A stretch of DNA of 64,000 nucleotides from Aliarcobacter cryaerophilus ATCC 43158 (GTDB lineage: Bacteria; Campylobacterota; Campylobacteria; Campylobacterales; Arcobacteraceae): contig NZ_CP032823.1 in NCBI RefSeq assembly GCF_003660105.1, positions 1 through 64,000 of the forward strand, read 5' to 3'. This document shows, in pieces, positions 21,601-30,336 of the stretch. The position numbers and the translations under genes were made by a program. The first letter of the stretch is position 1; every line of letters begins with the position of its first letter. The notes below the pieces were generated by a model, which saw nothing but the letters and a program-made list of their open reading frames with translations, had not been told where the DNA came from and did no database searches.

Positions 21601-24072
21601 TATAAAGTAGATATTTCAGCATCTCTAAAAGATATAGATGGAAGTGAAACTTTAAGTGTAGTTATCAAAAATGTACCAACAGGAGCTGTTTTAGAGAGTA
21701 CAAAATATGATGTTAGTAAAAATTCAGACGGTTCTTGGAGTGTAAATTTCAAAGCAGGAACTACTGGAGATGCTTTATTAAAAATTGAAGATTCTCTTAC
21801 TATGAAAGTTCCACAAAGCTATAAAGGGGATATTAACCTTCAAATAGAAGCAAAAGCAACTGAAACAAATGATAATACAGATGGGAATAATTTTGCAACT
21901 GCTACAGCAAATGATACTATTAAAACTGTAACAATAGAGCCATTTAAAGCTGAATTAGATATGGAGTTAAGTAGTGCAACAACTAATACTATAACAACTA
22001 AAGATGTTAATAAAACTGCAACAGAACAAGCTGGTATTAAGTTAGGAGCAGATGGTAAATATTATGAAACTAAAGTAGTAAGTAAAACTGAAACAGTAGT
22101 AGATACTGAAGCTTTAAAAGACTTAACAGTTACAATTAATGGTAAGACTTATACTGGTATTACGGTAGGTGCAGATGGTAAATATTATGTTATAGATAAT
22201 ACTATTGCAAAAGAGCAAAAAACTATCGAAGTTGAAAGAGAAGTTACTAAAACTGTTTCATTAACAGATAAACAAGTTGAAAGCTTTATGATAGAAGTAA
22301 CTAAAGAGACAAAAGGTATTGTTCTTGGAAAAGAGGTTACTGATTTAGGAAAAAATGATACTATAACTAAAAATAATTATAAAACTTATACTTTGGAACA
22401 ACCAACTTCAAATATAGAAATAAAACTTTCGAGTGGTTCAGGAAAAATAGAATTTGTAGATTCAAATGGAAAAGTTATTGGAAGTTCTACGACTCAAAGT
22501 GGAATAGATTCAAAAGGTTATAGTGTACCAAAAGATGCTGTTGGAGTAAAAATTACAAGTACAAGTACAAGTTTAAAAATAGAGGCTATTAAATACCATG
22601 TAGATCCACATGAAGAGACTGTACAAGTTGGTGGGAAGATACTTGATGTTGAGGGTATGCAAAAAGCTGGAATTAGCTGGAGTAGTACTGTAAGTGAAAA
22701 ACAAGTTCAAACTCAGGACATAACTAAATTAGGTTCAACAGTTGGAGATGGTAATATCAAAGGATTTAATCCAGAAGCTAAAGCAAATAGCCAAGTTTTT
22801 GATTTTGGAAAAGATAAAGCATTCCAAAAAGTAATTATAGAAGTAGATGCAACTATTTCAGGAACTTGGAATTTTAATAAAGATTCTACAAAAGATGTTT
22901 TTGTTGTTAGTGCAAATGGAGTTCCACAAGGTGCTTATAATTTTTCATCAAATCAAGATTATAGCAATCAGGCTAGTTTTGATAAAAATATAGAAAAAGA
23001 TAATCCAAATGATTTTGATGTAAAATATGTAAATGGAACATTAAGTCAAAAATATACTTATGAAGTATATTTAGATGAAAATGGTAAAGCTCAAATGAAC
23101 TTCACAGTTGCTTCAACAAATACAGATGAGTGGGTAACTATTACAGAAGTTAGAGCAACTTATGATGGTTTAAGTGGATTTGTACAAACAAAAACAGAGA
23201 TAGAAAAAGTTACTGAAACAATATTTGTTGGTGTACCAACAAAAATAGTGTACACAGGTGAAGTCCCTACAAAAGAGATTACAAAATATGAAACTGTACA
23301 GGTAGAGACTACTCCAATATATACAAAAATTACTCAATATGAGTATGAGTTAGATTTAAGTGCTTCAATAACTGTTGGTAGTGGTGAACTATCTATTATT
23401 ACTTTAAAAGATATTCCAAGTGGAGTAACTATAAAAGGATATGAAGCAAATGAAGATGGAAGTTATACTATAAAAATTGGAGAAGATGGAAAATCTCAAT
23501 TAACTTTAGTTTCTGATAATTTGCTAAATGATGCAGATAAAGAAAGTATTAAAGCAAATATTAGTGCTACTAGTGAAGATGGTCATCAAAATGGAGATAT
23601 AGAAGTAAATATAAATGGAGAAATATCTAATAGTATAAATATTATTGGTACGGATAATGATGATGATATTTCTTTAAATATTGATAATGCTACTTCTATA
23701 AATATCGATGGAGGAGTTGGTTATGATACTATTAAATTGGAAGAAAATAATGATATTGATTTCTCTAATTTAGGAAATTTAATCAAAAATATCGAAGCTA
23801 TTGATTTAACAGATGGTAATCACAAACTTACAAACATTACATTAGATGATGTTTTAAAAATGAGTGGAGACGATAACAAGATTAAAATTACTGGAGATGA
23901 ATTTGATAGTGTATCATTTAAAAACACTATCTCTGAAGATGGTAAAGAACAATCTTGGTCTAAAACAGCTGGAGAAGGTGTAGATAAAGGATTTGATATC
24001 TATGTAAATAGTGGAGATCCAACACTACAAGTTAAAGTTGAACAACCAATTTCAGACGGTATTACAAACTAA
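15673..24072 (+). CDS. LapA-like giant type I-secreted adhesin with retention module
   Basis: This 2799-residue surface protein begins with a LapA-type retention module (1 to about 110) and a TAAG site at 111-114, the dialanine motif cut by the periplasmic protease LapG in c-di-GMP-controlled adhesins. An Ig-like domain (about 188-283) is followed by eight apparently identical 102-residue Ig-like repeats (284-1099). More Ig-like and cadherin-like domains follow. An RTX-like block of GxGxDD repeats spans about 1740-1950, and the C terminus is a type I secretion tail (IKNIEAIDLTDG, LDDVLKMSGDDNKI). There is no N-terminal signal peptide, as expected for type I secretion. No ABC exporter, LapD or LapG gene lies in this window. 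The protein probably anchors cells to surfaces. Repeat number may vary between strains. Confidence 0.9.
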   Translation: MANLAQIQSIAQGQFFVKDSLGNLTELKVGDTVSLNDTIVAANSNTDLSKIEILFDTNELITLSQGEQLLDATLLASTFGNEELAFDKQEVDETLSAWNNTEASDEADMETAAGDVTEQATNAGDERAADGGALRSKFNSRTGDSTDVRSDLRDTSFGEGNPENPQEQIPTELLNPVGATTPVDTRVPVSVITLSDPTINEGNQITITATVTNAPQTDLIITLNNGQTITIPAGQTTSSVTFDNPNSEDVYIDKSTETYTITGTTGGNYVSLDTSDSSVVTIEDTEDTTTVKITGTDTTEGGKATFELELSNKPQTGTTVTGKVEVDGKSYDVTFDADGKATLTVDVKANDVYNGEPTLTAKVTEISGGNFEKVNPNAQTTITVKDTEDTTTVKITGTDTTEGGKATFELELSNKPQTGTTVTGKVEVDGKSYDVTFDADGKATLTVDVKANDVYNGEPTLTAKVTEISGGNFEKVNPNAQTTITVKDTEDTTTVKITGTDTTEGGKATFELELSNKPQTGTTVTGKVEVDGKSYDVTFDADGKATLTVDVKANDVYNGEPTLTAKVTEISGGNFEKVNPNAQTTITVKDTEDTTTVKITGTDTTEGGKATFELELSNKPQTGTTVTGKVEVDGKSYDVTFDADGKATLTVDVKANDVYNGEPTLTAKVTEISGGNFEKVNPNAQTTITVKDTEDTTTVKITGTDTTEGGKATFELELSNKPQTGTTVTGKVEVDGKSYDVTFDADGKATLTVDVKANDVYNGEPTLTAKVTEISGGNFEKVNPNAQTTITVKDTEDTTTVKITGTDTTEGGKATFELELSNKPQTGTTVTGKVEVDGKSYDVTFDADGKATLTVDVKANDVYNGEPTLTAKVTEISGGNFEKVNPNAQTTITVKDTEDTTTVKITGTDTTEGGKATFELELSNKPQTGTTVTGKVEVDGKSYDVTFDADGKATLTVDVKANDVYNGEPTLTAKVTEISGGNFEKVNPNAQTTITVKDTEDTTTVKITGTDTTEGGKATFELELSNKPQTGTTVTGKVEVDGKSYDVTFDADGKATLTVDVKANDVYNGEPTLTAKVTEISGGNFEKVNPNAQTTITVKDTEDTTTVTLTATAEVNEDNNHEVDGVYIGNAITYTAKLPDGVTANNAITVTLSVGANGEPASDTNPALTITIPKDGNSGTVIADKVNRDNNDGSGEDKYIESDSLSAKITGVSEANAGSSGSFENLTFDDTPAVTNILNDEDAVDVTITATVTTPKIIDVTTVTDGTTGVKVTGYNSDGKETDLSIIKGTNHDGFGVEGTNLSNGDTKELGVEEKIVVEFTDGKDVNSLDVSFAWRNNHETAKLTFVKDGQVVGYATVDGDGSSTTKAIVKYYDENNNLIKTQEAEGSSDRVDKAFTFELPDSNGGIVSFDKVEFSAPQNKDDYLINKIVYKEVLNPEVTDIVTNGGDITFNIQVDENYPPQGTATATVEVNGKEYSVELNSTGRGTLTIDSKELGDLSNIVAKVVKVEGGNYEKVNPTEASFNFTPTLKSTDDSISTDEDVSYTLKVTDLGEVSSNTKEFKITELPTNGKLFLNITVGDTIFNPDGTQTVATEDIKVEITKDQIVTLGQVGAGKVEFVPNKDTDIDSSFNFQVGDGNGKFSTEYTTTIDVKAVADAPIVSIDVTKIGATTIVVDGDTGNSNNDGNNSIGGIVTENFWEGYNSKEDIMTNSTHNENSIGWQNPFTSNSDNVDIKGNQTQWIDTQDGNDNVYISENAGGINTGNGDDRVFIKGNVTNNINLGSGNDELHIKGNSSTIDAGDGDDKVKIEGNANNDIQLGAGNDSLEIKGNASSISTGDGNDKIKIEGNSNGTIELGSGNNYLEIKGNATSIQVGGDSGNDRVIVNGNATNNISLGKGDDYLELGGKILNYVDGGEGNSDSVYLKGYTLTEYQALIANGNEWRVKNFENIKLGDGTIVKGDGSVFETSKPENIIKAVAYKVDISASLKDIDGSETLSVVIKNVPTGAVLESTKYDVSKNSDGSWSVNFKAGTTGDALLKIEDSLTMKVPQSYKGDINLQIEAKATETNDNTDGNNFATATANDTIKTVTIEPFKAELDMELSSATTNTITTKDVNKTATEQAGIKLGADGKYYETKVVSKTETVVDTEALKDLTVTINGKTYTGITVGADGKYYVIDNTIAKEQKTIEVEREVTKTVSLTDKQVESFMIEVTKETKGIVLGKEVTDLGKNDTITKNNYKTYTLEQPTSNIEIKLSSGSGKIEFVDSNGKVIGSSTTQSGIDSKGYSVPKDAVGVKITSTSTSLKIEAIKYHVDPHEETVQVGGKILDVEGMQKAGISWSSTVSEKQVQTQDITKLGSTVGDGNIKGFNPEAKANSQVFDFGKDKAFQKVIIEVDATISGTWNFNKDSTKDVFVVSANGVPQGAYNFSSNQDYSNQASFDKNIEKDNPNDFDVKYVNGTLSQKYTYEVYLDENGKAQMNFTVASTNTDEWVTITEVRATYDGLSGFVQTKTEIEKVTETIFVGVPTKIVYTGEVPTKEITKYETVQVETTPIYTKITQYEYELDLSASITVGSGELSIITLKDIPSGVTIKGYEANEDGSYTIKIGEDGKSQLTLVSDNLLNDADKESIKANISATSEDGHQNGDIEVNINGEISNSINIIGTDNDDDISLNIDNATSINIDGGVGYDTIKLEENNDIDFSNLGNLIKNIEAIDLTDGNHKLTNITLDDVLKMSGDDNKIKITGDEFDSVSFKNTISEDGKEQSWSKTAGEGVDKGFDIYVNSGDPTLQVKVEQPISDGITN
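16522..18969 (+). repeat. Eight tandem 306-bp repeats in the adhesin gene
   Basis: Eight units of exactly 306 bp (102 codons) begin at 16522, 16828, 17134, 17440, 17746, 18052, 18358 and 18664. They look identical in nucleotide sequence. A partial ninth unit of about 25 bp continues at 18970. Each unit encodes one Ig-like domain from DTEDTTTVKITGTDT to TTITVK. Such identity implies recent amplification or gene conversion, and an assembler could easily miscount the units. Confidence 0.97.
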
Positions 24073-24080
24073 TCTTTTGA

Positions 24081-24104
24081 GAAATGAGGCTTTTGCCTCA
24101 TTTC
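24081..24104. terminator. Hairpin after the adhesin gene
   Basis: A perfect 10-bp stem GAAATGAGGC/GCCTCATTTC with a TTTT loop sits 8 bp after the adhesin stop and just before the end of the convergent small gene. It lacks a long T-run but is well placed as a shared terminator. Confidence 0.5.
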
Positions 24105-24109
24105 AAATA

Positions 24110-24463
24110 TTAAACTTCAATCTCAAAAAACTCTTCACTAATTTTTTCATATTTTGCAATAGAACAAGATATTTTTATGGCATTTGAATAATCTTTAAAC
24201 TCATCTGCAAAAAGTTTTTTTAGCTTTTCAACTTCTGCTGTTCTAAATATGAAAAATCCTAATATTTCGCTCTTTCTTTCACCAGCTTTTTCTATTCCAA
24301 AGCTATCAAATTTCCAGTTTACACCTTTTGAAAAGAAGAAAACTTCACTAACTCTTTTTTCAAGTTCATCTCTTACATTTTGGTTGAACTCTTTTAAATG
24401 TATATAAAATGCAACATTATAGTTGTATTGAGATTGTATTAAATCATCTAAGATTTTACTCAT
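24110..24463 (-). CDS. Hypothetical 117-residue protein
   Basis: I do not recognise this family. The protein is soluble, with no signal peptide or membrane segment. It has an acidic C terminus (KISEEFFEIEV) and mixed alpha/beta character. It converges on the giant adhesin gene, separated by a hairpin, and is divergent from the RND efflux operon across a 133-bp gap. Codon use resembles the neighbouring genes, so it is probably a real gene. No function can be assigned. Confidence 0.6.
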   Translation of the reverse strand: MSKILDDLIQSQYNYNVAFYIHLKEFNQNVRDELEKRVSEVFFFSKGVNWKFDSFGIEKAGERKSEILGFFIFRTAEVEKLKKLFADEFKDYSNAIKISCSIAKYEKISEEFFEIEV

Positions 24464-24558
24464 TTTTTGCCTTTTTTAATTGTTTGTTTATATGTTATCA
24501 ATATTTTGCTACAATTTTTCTTCAATAAAGAGAAATATTAAAATTTTGTTAATAAAGT

Positions 24559-24564
24559 TATAAT
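24559..24564 (+). promoter_or_regulatory. -10 element of the RND efflux operon
   Basis: TATAAT at 24559-24564 lies about 33 bp upstream of the operon's first start codon. No clear -35 was seen. No TetR-type regulator gene is adjacent. Confidence 0.4.
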
Positions 24565-24596
24565 AATATTCATAAATTCTTATTCAAGGTAAAGCA

Positions 24597-25721
24597 TTGC
24601 ATACTATTAAAACTATATTTTCCTTATTTCTTATAACACTTTTTTTAAGCTCATGTGAGCAAAAAAGTGATGGAAATCAAAAAGCACAAAATACAATAGA
24701 AGTAGGGTACATAAATCCTAAAAAAGAGCCAATAAATCTTCAAATTGAACTTATAGGAAAAGTCAAAGCAAAAGAGTTGGCACTTGTTCGTCCTCAGGTT
24801 TCTGGAATTATTGAGAAACAACTTTTCAAAGAGGGAAGTTTTGTAAAGCAAGGTGATATTTTGTACAAAATTGATAGTGCAAGCTATAAAGCTAGTTTGA
24901 ATCAAGCTATTGCTTTGTTAAATAGTGCAAAGGCTAGTTTGATAAGTGCTGAGGCAAAGAGTAAAAGAGCTTTTGAGCTTTTGAAGTTTGATGGAATTTC
25001 AAAACAAGAAGCAGATGAGATAAAAGCTTCATATTTACAATCAAAAGCTTTGGTTGAACAAAGAGCAGCAGAGCTTGAAAGTGCAAAAATAGATTTGAAT
25101 AGATGTGATATAAAAGCACCAATTAGCGGATATATTGGTATTTCAAATGTAACAGTTGGAGCTTTAGTAAATGCAAATCAAAGTGATGAACTTGTAAATA
25201 TAAGAGATACACAAACAGTTTTTGTAGATTTAACTCAATCATACAATGAGATTTTAAATCTAAAAGCAGTTGTAGATTTAGAAGATGATATTGAAGTTAG
25301 TTTGAAGTTTGACAACGATTTTGAGTATCCAATAAAAGGAAAACTAGAAGCAAGAGAGTTAAGCGTAGATGAAAGTAGTCAAACAGTAACTTTAAGAGCA
25401 GTCTTTAATAATCCAAATAATCTTTTACTATCTGGAATGATGACAAAAGCAATACTAAAAAGTCAAAAGAGTGTTGATGGATTTTTAATTCCCCAACAAG
25501 CAGTTTTAAGAGATCAAAAAGCAAATCCTATAGTTACGCTAATTTCTCCTGAAAATAAAACTACTACGAAAATAGTAAAAATACAAAGAGCAGTAGATAA
25601 TAAATGGCTTATTCTTGATGGTTTAGAAGAGAGTGATAAAATCATAGTTGAGGGATTAAATAAGATAAATAGTAGAAGTGTAGTCTCTTTAAAAAATTTA
25701 AACTCACAATACAAAGATTAA
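24597..25721 (+). CDS. RND efflux periplasmic adaptor (MFP) lipoprotein
   Basis: This 374-residue protein is the HlyD/AcrA-like adaptor linking the inner-membrane pump to the outer-membrane channel. A lipobox LFLSSC gives an acylated C20, followed by barrel-sandwich (lipoyl) halves around a helical hairpin (about 100-165) and beta-barrel domains. The start is TTG at 24597, supported by AAGG about 8 nt upstream and by the signal peptide that begins at once. It is the first gene of a three-gene operon, with 3 bp to the permease gene. Confidence 0.9.
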   Translation: MHTIKTIFSLFLITLFLSSCEQKSDGNQKAQNTIEVGYINPKKEPINLQIELIGKVKAKELALVRPQVSGIIEKQLFKEGSFVKQGDILYKIDSASYKASLNQAIALLNSAKASLISAEAKSKRAFELLKFDGISKQEADEIKASYLQSKALVEQRAAELESAKIDLNRCDIKAPISGYIGISNVTVGALVNANQSDELVNIRDTQTVFVDLTQSYNEILNLKAVVDLEDDIEVSLKFDNDFEYPIKGKLEARELSVDESSQTVTLRAVFNNPNNLLLSGMMTKAILKSQKSVDGFLIPQQAVLRDQKANPIVTLISPENKTTTKIVKIQRAVDNKWLILDGLEESDKIIVEGLNKINSRSVVSLKNLNSQYKD

Positions 25722-25724
25722 GAA

Positions 25725-28700
25725 ATGATTGCAAAATTTTTTATTTTTCGTCCAATCTTTGCTTGGGTTATTTCGCTTATTATTATGATAAGTGGTGTTA
25801 TTAGTCTATATATTTTACCAGTTGAGCAGTATCCTGATATTGTTCCACCGCAAATAAATATAAATGCTTCATATAGTGGAGCAGATGCTAAAACAGTAGA
25901 AAATAGTGTAACTCAAATAATTGAGCAACAACTAACTGGTCTTGATGGAATGCTATATTTTTCTTCAAGTTCAAGTAGTGCAGGAAACTCTAGAATAAAA
26001 ATCACTTTTTCTCAAGAAGTAAATGCTGATATTGCTCAAGTTCAAGTACAAAATAAAGTAAATCAAATCTTATCAAGACTTCCAGATGATGTACAAAGAC
26101 AAGGTGTAAGAGTTTTTAAATCTCAAAGTGATTTTTTGATGATGGCATCTGTGTATGATTCAAATGGCTTGGCAGATAAAACAGATATTAGTGACTTTTT
26201 AGTAAGTAATCTTCAAGATAGTATCTCTAGAATTGATGGGGTTGGAGATGTTCAAGTTTTTGGTGGTCAGTATGCTATGAGAATTTGGCTAGATCCATAT
26301 AAACTAGAAAAATATAAACTAATTCCAAAAGATGTAGAAAATGCTATAAATGCTCAAAATTCGCAAGCAAGTGCTGGAAGATTGGGAGCAATGCCTACTT
26401 TGGATAATCAACAACTCTCTGTGGTGGTTACTGCAAGAAGTATGTTTGAAAATGTTGGTCAATTTGAAAATATTGTTTTAAAATCAGATTTAGATGGAAG
26501 TATTGTAAAGATAAAAGATATTGCAAGAGTTGAAATAGGGGCTCAAAGTTATAGTAATGTTACAGCTTTAAACGGTTTTCCAGCATCTGGAATATCTATT
26601 CAGCTTGCAAGTGGAGCAAATGCGGTAGCCACTTCAAATAGAGTAAAAGAGTTTTTAAAACAGAGTGAAAATATGTTACCGCAAGGTTACAAAATAGCCT
26701 ATCCTAGAGATACAACAAGTTTTATACAAGCTTCAATAAATGAAGTTGTAAAAACTTTAATAGAAGCAATTGTTTTAGTAATTTTGGTAATGTTTTTGTT
26801 TTTGAAAAGTTTTAGAGCTACACTTATTCCTGCTATTGCAGTTCCTGTTGTACTTTTAGGAACTTTTGCTATTTTAAATATTTTTGGTTACACAATAAAT
26901 ACTTTAACAATGTTTGCTTTAGTTCTTGCAATTGGGCTTTTGGTTGATGATGCTATTGTTGTTGTTGAAAATGTTGAAAGAAATATGAATGAAAAAGGTT
27001 TAAATCCAAAAGAGGCAACTATTCTTTCTATGCAAGAGGTAACCAGTGCATTAATAGGAATTACAACTGTTTTATCTGTTGTATTTTTACCTATGGCATT
27101 TTTTAGTGGAAGTACAGGAATAATTTATAGACAATTTTCTATTACAATAATCTCATCTATGGTTTTATCAGTAATTGTAGCTTTAACTTTAACTCCAGCT
27201 TTATGTTCAACAATTTTAAAACCACATAAAAAAGATGAAAATAAAATAGAAGAAAAAAATAGTGGATTTTTCTTTTGGTTTGATACAAAATTTGAGAACT
27301 TTACAAACAAATATAAATTTTGGGTTGAAAAATTACTGTATAGTCAAAAAAAGTGGATAATGTTTTATTTGGTAATAATCATATCTTCTACATATATTTT
27401 TATAAAACTACCTACTAGTTTTTTACCAAAAGAGGATCAAGGAAGCTTGATGATTCAATACACCTTACCTGTTGGTGCGGTTGCTTCTAGAACAGTTGAT
27501 GTTGCAAATGTCGTAAGAGATTATTTTATGATAGAAGAAGCAGATGCTTTAAATACTATATTTACAATTTCTGGATTTAGTTCACGAAGTAGTGGACAAA
27601 ATGTAGGAACTGCTTATGTATCATTAAAAAACTGGGATTTAAGAGATAAATCAAATCATGTAGATGAGATAAGTAAAAGAGCTACAAAAGCTTTTAATGA
27701 TCCAAATAGTAAATATTTTATAAGAGATGCAAGAGTTTTTGCTATAAATCCTAGTGTTATTCAAGGTCTTGGAAGTAGTGATGGATTTGAGTTTCAATTA
27801 TTAGCTAGTTCAAATTTGACTAGAGAAGGTTTAAGACAAGCAAAAGATAAGATAATTGAAGAGGCAAATAAAAATCCAAATATAAACTCAATAAGAGCAG
27901 ATGGAACAGAAGAGTCACCACAATTAAAAATATCTTATGATACAAACAAAGCTCTATCTTTAGGATTGGATTTAAAAAATATTGATAATACATTAAGTGC
28001 TGCTTGGGGCGGAACTTATGTAAATGATTATATCGATAAAACTAGAATCAAAAGGGTTTATATTCAAGCTGATGCTCCTTTTAGAAGTAGTCCTGAAGAT
28101 TTATATAAATGGAAAGTACGAAACAGTAGTGGATTAATGGTTCCTTTTAGTGAATTTAGCTCTTTTTCTTGGGTTTATGCACCTGAAGAGCTAACACGCT
28201 TTAATGGTTTTATGTCTTATGAGATTCAAGGAAGTGCAGCAGCTGGAATTAGCTCGGGTGTTGCTATGAATGAGATGGATAAAATTGCAAATGAAAATGC
28301 AAATGGAACAATGCATACATATAGTGGAGCTTCATATCAAGAAAGACTTGCAAGTAATCAAACTTTGATTTTATATGGAATTTCTCTTTTGGTTATATTT
28401 TTATGTTTAGCTGCACTTTATGAGAGTTGGAGTGTTCCTTTTTCTGTTTTATTAGTTGTTCCTTTGGGAGTTTTTGGAGCAGTTTTAAGTATTTATGTAA
28501 GAGATTTAAGTAATGATGTATATTTTCAAGTTGCACTTTTAGCGGTTATGGGATTGGCTAGTAAAAATGCAATTTTAATAGTTGAGTTCATAAATAGTTC
28601 ATATAAAGATGGTATGCCTTTAATAGAAGCTGCTATTAAAGGTTCAAAATTAAGACTTCGACCAATTATTATGACATCTTTGGCTTTTATTGCAGGAATT

Positions 28701-28865
28701 ATTCCTCTAGCAATATCAAGTGGAGCTGGAGCAAATAGTAGAATTGCAATTGGAACTGCAATTTTAGGTGGAACAATAAGTGCAACAATTCTTGCAATAT
28801 TTTTTGTACCACTATTTTTTGTAATAATTACAAAACTATTTCCAAAAGGAGTTAAAAATGATTAG
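25725..28865 (+). CDS. RND multidrug efflux permease (HAE1/AcrB type)
   Basis: This 1046-residue proton-driven pump has twelve membrane helices in two repeats, each with a large periplasmic loop. It shows an N-terminal FIFRPIFAWVISL helix, the GLLVDDAIVVVENVERNM motif of TM4 (about 405-422), where the aspartates relay protons, and the matching GLASKNAILIVEF motif near 945. Length and motifs are those of hydrophobe/amphiphile efflux pumps exporting drugs, bile salts or solvents. It overlaps the channel gene by 8 bp. Confidence 0.95.
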   Translation: MIAKFFIFRPIFAWVISLIIMISGVISLYILPVEQYPDIVPPQININASYSGADAKTVENSVTQIIEQQLTGLDGMLYFSSSSSSAGNSRIKITFSQEVNADIAQVQVQNKVNQILSRLPDDVQRQGVRVFKSQSDFLMMASVYDSNGLADKTDISDFLVSNLQDSISRIDGVGDVQVFGGQYAMRIWLDPYKLEKYKLIPKDVENAINAQNSQASAGRLGAMPTLDNQQLSVVVTARSMFENVGQFENIVLKSDLDGSIVKIKDIARVEIGAQSYSNVTALNGFPASGISIQLASGANAVATSNRVKEFLKQSENMLPQGYKIAYPRDTTSFIQASINEVVKTLIEAIVLVILVMFLFLKSFRATLIPAIAVPVVLLGTFAILNIFGYTINTLTMFALVLAIGLLVDDAIVVVENVERNMNEKGLNPKEATILSMQEVTSALIGITTVLSVVFLPMAFFSGSTGIIYRQFSITIISSMVLSVIVALTLTPALCSTILKPHKKDENKIEEKNSGFFFWFDTKFENFTNKYKFWVEKLLYSQKKWIMFYLVIIISSTYIFIKLPTSFLPKEDQGSLMIQYTLPVGAVASRTVDVANVVRDYFMIEEADALNTIFTISGFSSRSSGQNVGTAYVSLKNWDLRDKSNHVDEISKRATKAFNDPNSKYFIRDARVFAINPSVIQGLGSSDGFEFQLLASSNLTREGLRQAKDKIIEEANKNPNINSIRADGTEESPQLKISYDTNKALSLGLDLKNIDNTLSAAWGGTYVNDYIDKTRIKRVYIQADAPFRSSPEDLYKWKVRNSSGLMVPFSEFSSFSWVYAPEELTRFNGFMSYEIQGSAAAGISSGVAMNEMDKIANENANGTMHTYSGASYQERLASNQTLILYGISLLVIFLCLAALYESWSVPFSVLLVVPLGVFGAVLSIYVRDLSNDVYFQVALLAVMGLASKNAILIVEFINSSYKDGMPLIEAAIKGSKLRLRPIIMTSLAFIAGIIPLAISSGAGANSRIAIGTAILGGTISATILAIFFVPLFFVIITKLFPKGVKND

Positions 28866-30222
28866 AAAATCTATAAGCCTTGTAGCTTTATCGATGCTTT
28901 TTAGTTCTTGTGTATCTTTAGCTCCAAAGTTAGACATAAATAGTGATGAGGTAGTTGCTAAAAATTTTAAAAACTATCAAATAGCAGAAGATAATTCAAA
29001 TATTAGTTTAAATAGTTTTTTAATAGATGAAAATTTAAAAACTCTTGTAAATCTTATTTTGGAAAACAATAAAGATATAAAAATTGCACTTTTAAGAGTA
29101 GAAGAGTCAAAATCACTTTATAGAATTGAAGAGTCAAATTTGTATCCAAAAATAGATGCAAATGGTAGTTTTTCCAGAGAAAAAAAAGAAGGAATCATAA
29201 AAAACAACTATAAAGCATCTGTTGGAACTGTTTTTGAACTTGATTTATTTGGTAAAAATAGAAGTTTAAACGAGGCAGCAAAAAATAGTTTTTTAGCAAC
29301 TCAATATGCTTTTAGTTCAACAAAACTCTCTTTAGTTTCACAAACTATAAATTCATATTTAAGTTTGGCAAGCAATATTGAAAATCTAAATTTACAAAAA
29401 AAAATAGATGAAAATCTAAGTAGTGTTTATGAATTGACACAAAAAAAGTTTACTGCTGGAGTTATTAGTAAAGAAGATGTACTTTCTAGTTTTGCTATGT
29501 TAAAAGAGAGTCAAAATGAAATAATAGCTTATGAAAATCAAATTCAAATAGATATAAATTCGCTTGAATTACTTTTGGGTTCTACTTTAAATGAAAGTTT
29601 AATTCCAAATAATTTAAGAAAAGATGATAGCTATTTAGCCTTGGTAAAATCTGGAATTAGTTCAAATACTCTTTTGAATCGTCCTGATATAAAAGAGTTA
29701 GAGTATCAGCTACGAGCAAAAAATGCAAATATTGGAGCAGCAAGAGCTGCATTTTTCCCAACTATTGCTCTTACTGCAAATACAGGATATTCTAGTTCTA
29801 GTTTGAATAATCTTTTTTCAACTCCAAATAGTTTTTGGCAAATAAGTCCATCTATAAATCTTCCAATTTTTACAGCAGGTGAAAATAGTGCAAAGCTGGA
29901 TTTGAGTGAAACTCAAAAAAAGATAGCTTTAAATGAGTATCAAAAAGGTATTCAAACAGCTTTTAAAGAGGTAAATGATGCTTTGATGGTGAGAAAAAAT
30001 ATCTATACAAAACTTCAAAATCAAAAAGAGCTAACAGATTCCATACAAGATGCATATAATATTGCTTTAAGTTCATATAAAATAGGTTACGGAAGTTATC
30101 TAAATATGCTTATAGCTCAAAAAGCATATATAAACTCACAAAAAAGTTTAACGCAAACTTATCTTGAAGAGCTTGAGAATAGAGTTGAGATTTTCAAAAC
30201 TTTAGGAGGAGAAATAGAGTGA
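28858..30222 (+). CDS. Outer-membrane efflux lipoprotein (NodT/OprM type)
   Basis: This 454-residue TolC-like outer-membrane channel carries a lipoprotein signal (lipobox LFSSC, C18). It has two repeated helical/beta halves of the NodT family, including RPDIKELEYQLRAKNANIGA (about 278-297) and the closing QLNM-like GYGSYLNMLIAQKA segment. It completes the tripartite pump with the adaptor and permease in the same operon. Confidence 0.92.
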   Translation: MIRKSISLVALSMLFSSCVSLAPKLDINSDEVVAKNFKNYQIAEDNSNISLNSFLIDENLKTLVNLILENNKDIKIALLRVEESKSLYRIEESNLYPKIDANGSFSREKKEGIIKNNYKASVGTVFELDLFGKNRSLNEAAKNSFLATQYAFSSTKLSLVSQTINSYLSLASNIENLNLQKKIDENLSSVYELTQKKFTAGVISKEDVLSSFAMLKESQNEIIAYENQIQIDINSLELLLGSTLNESLIPNNLRKDDSYLALVKSGISSNTLLNRPDIKELEYQLRAKNANIGAARAAFFPTIALTANTGYSSSSLNNLFSTPNSFWQISPSINLPIFTAGENSAKLDLSETQKKIALNEYQKGIQTAFKEVNDALMVRKNIYTKLQNQKELTDSIQDAYNIALSSYKIGYGSYLNMLIAQKAYINSQKSLTQTYLEELENRVEIFKTLGGEIE

Positions 30223-30225
30223 AAA

Positions 30226-30267
30226 ATAAATAGAAAGAGTTTCCTATTTATCTTCTCTCTTTTTTTG
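30226..30267 (+). terminator. Terminator of the RND operon
   Basis: An 8-bp stem ATAAATAG/CTATTTAT (30226-30233 with 30244-30251) starts 4 bp after the stop codon and is followed by a pyrimidine stretch ending in seven Ts. Confidence 0.55.
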
Positions 30268-30336
30268 ATATTTGTATCAAGTGTAAATTAATAAACACTA
30301 ATTCTATATTTTATTGATACAAGTCAATACTTCTTT

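Noticed and set aside
24597-30222. Type I secretion exporter for the adhesin
   Set aside because: The genes encode an RND adaptor, RND permease and NodT-type channel. There is no ABC ATPase, so this is a drug-efflux system and not the adhesin exporter.
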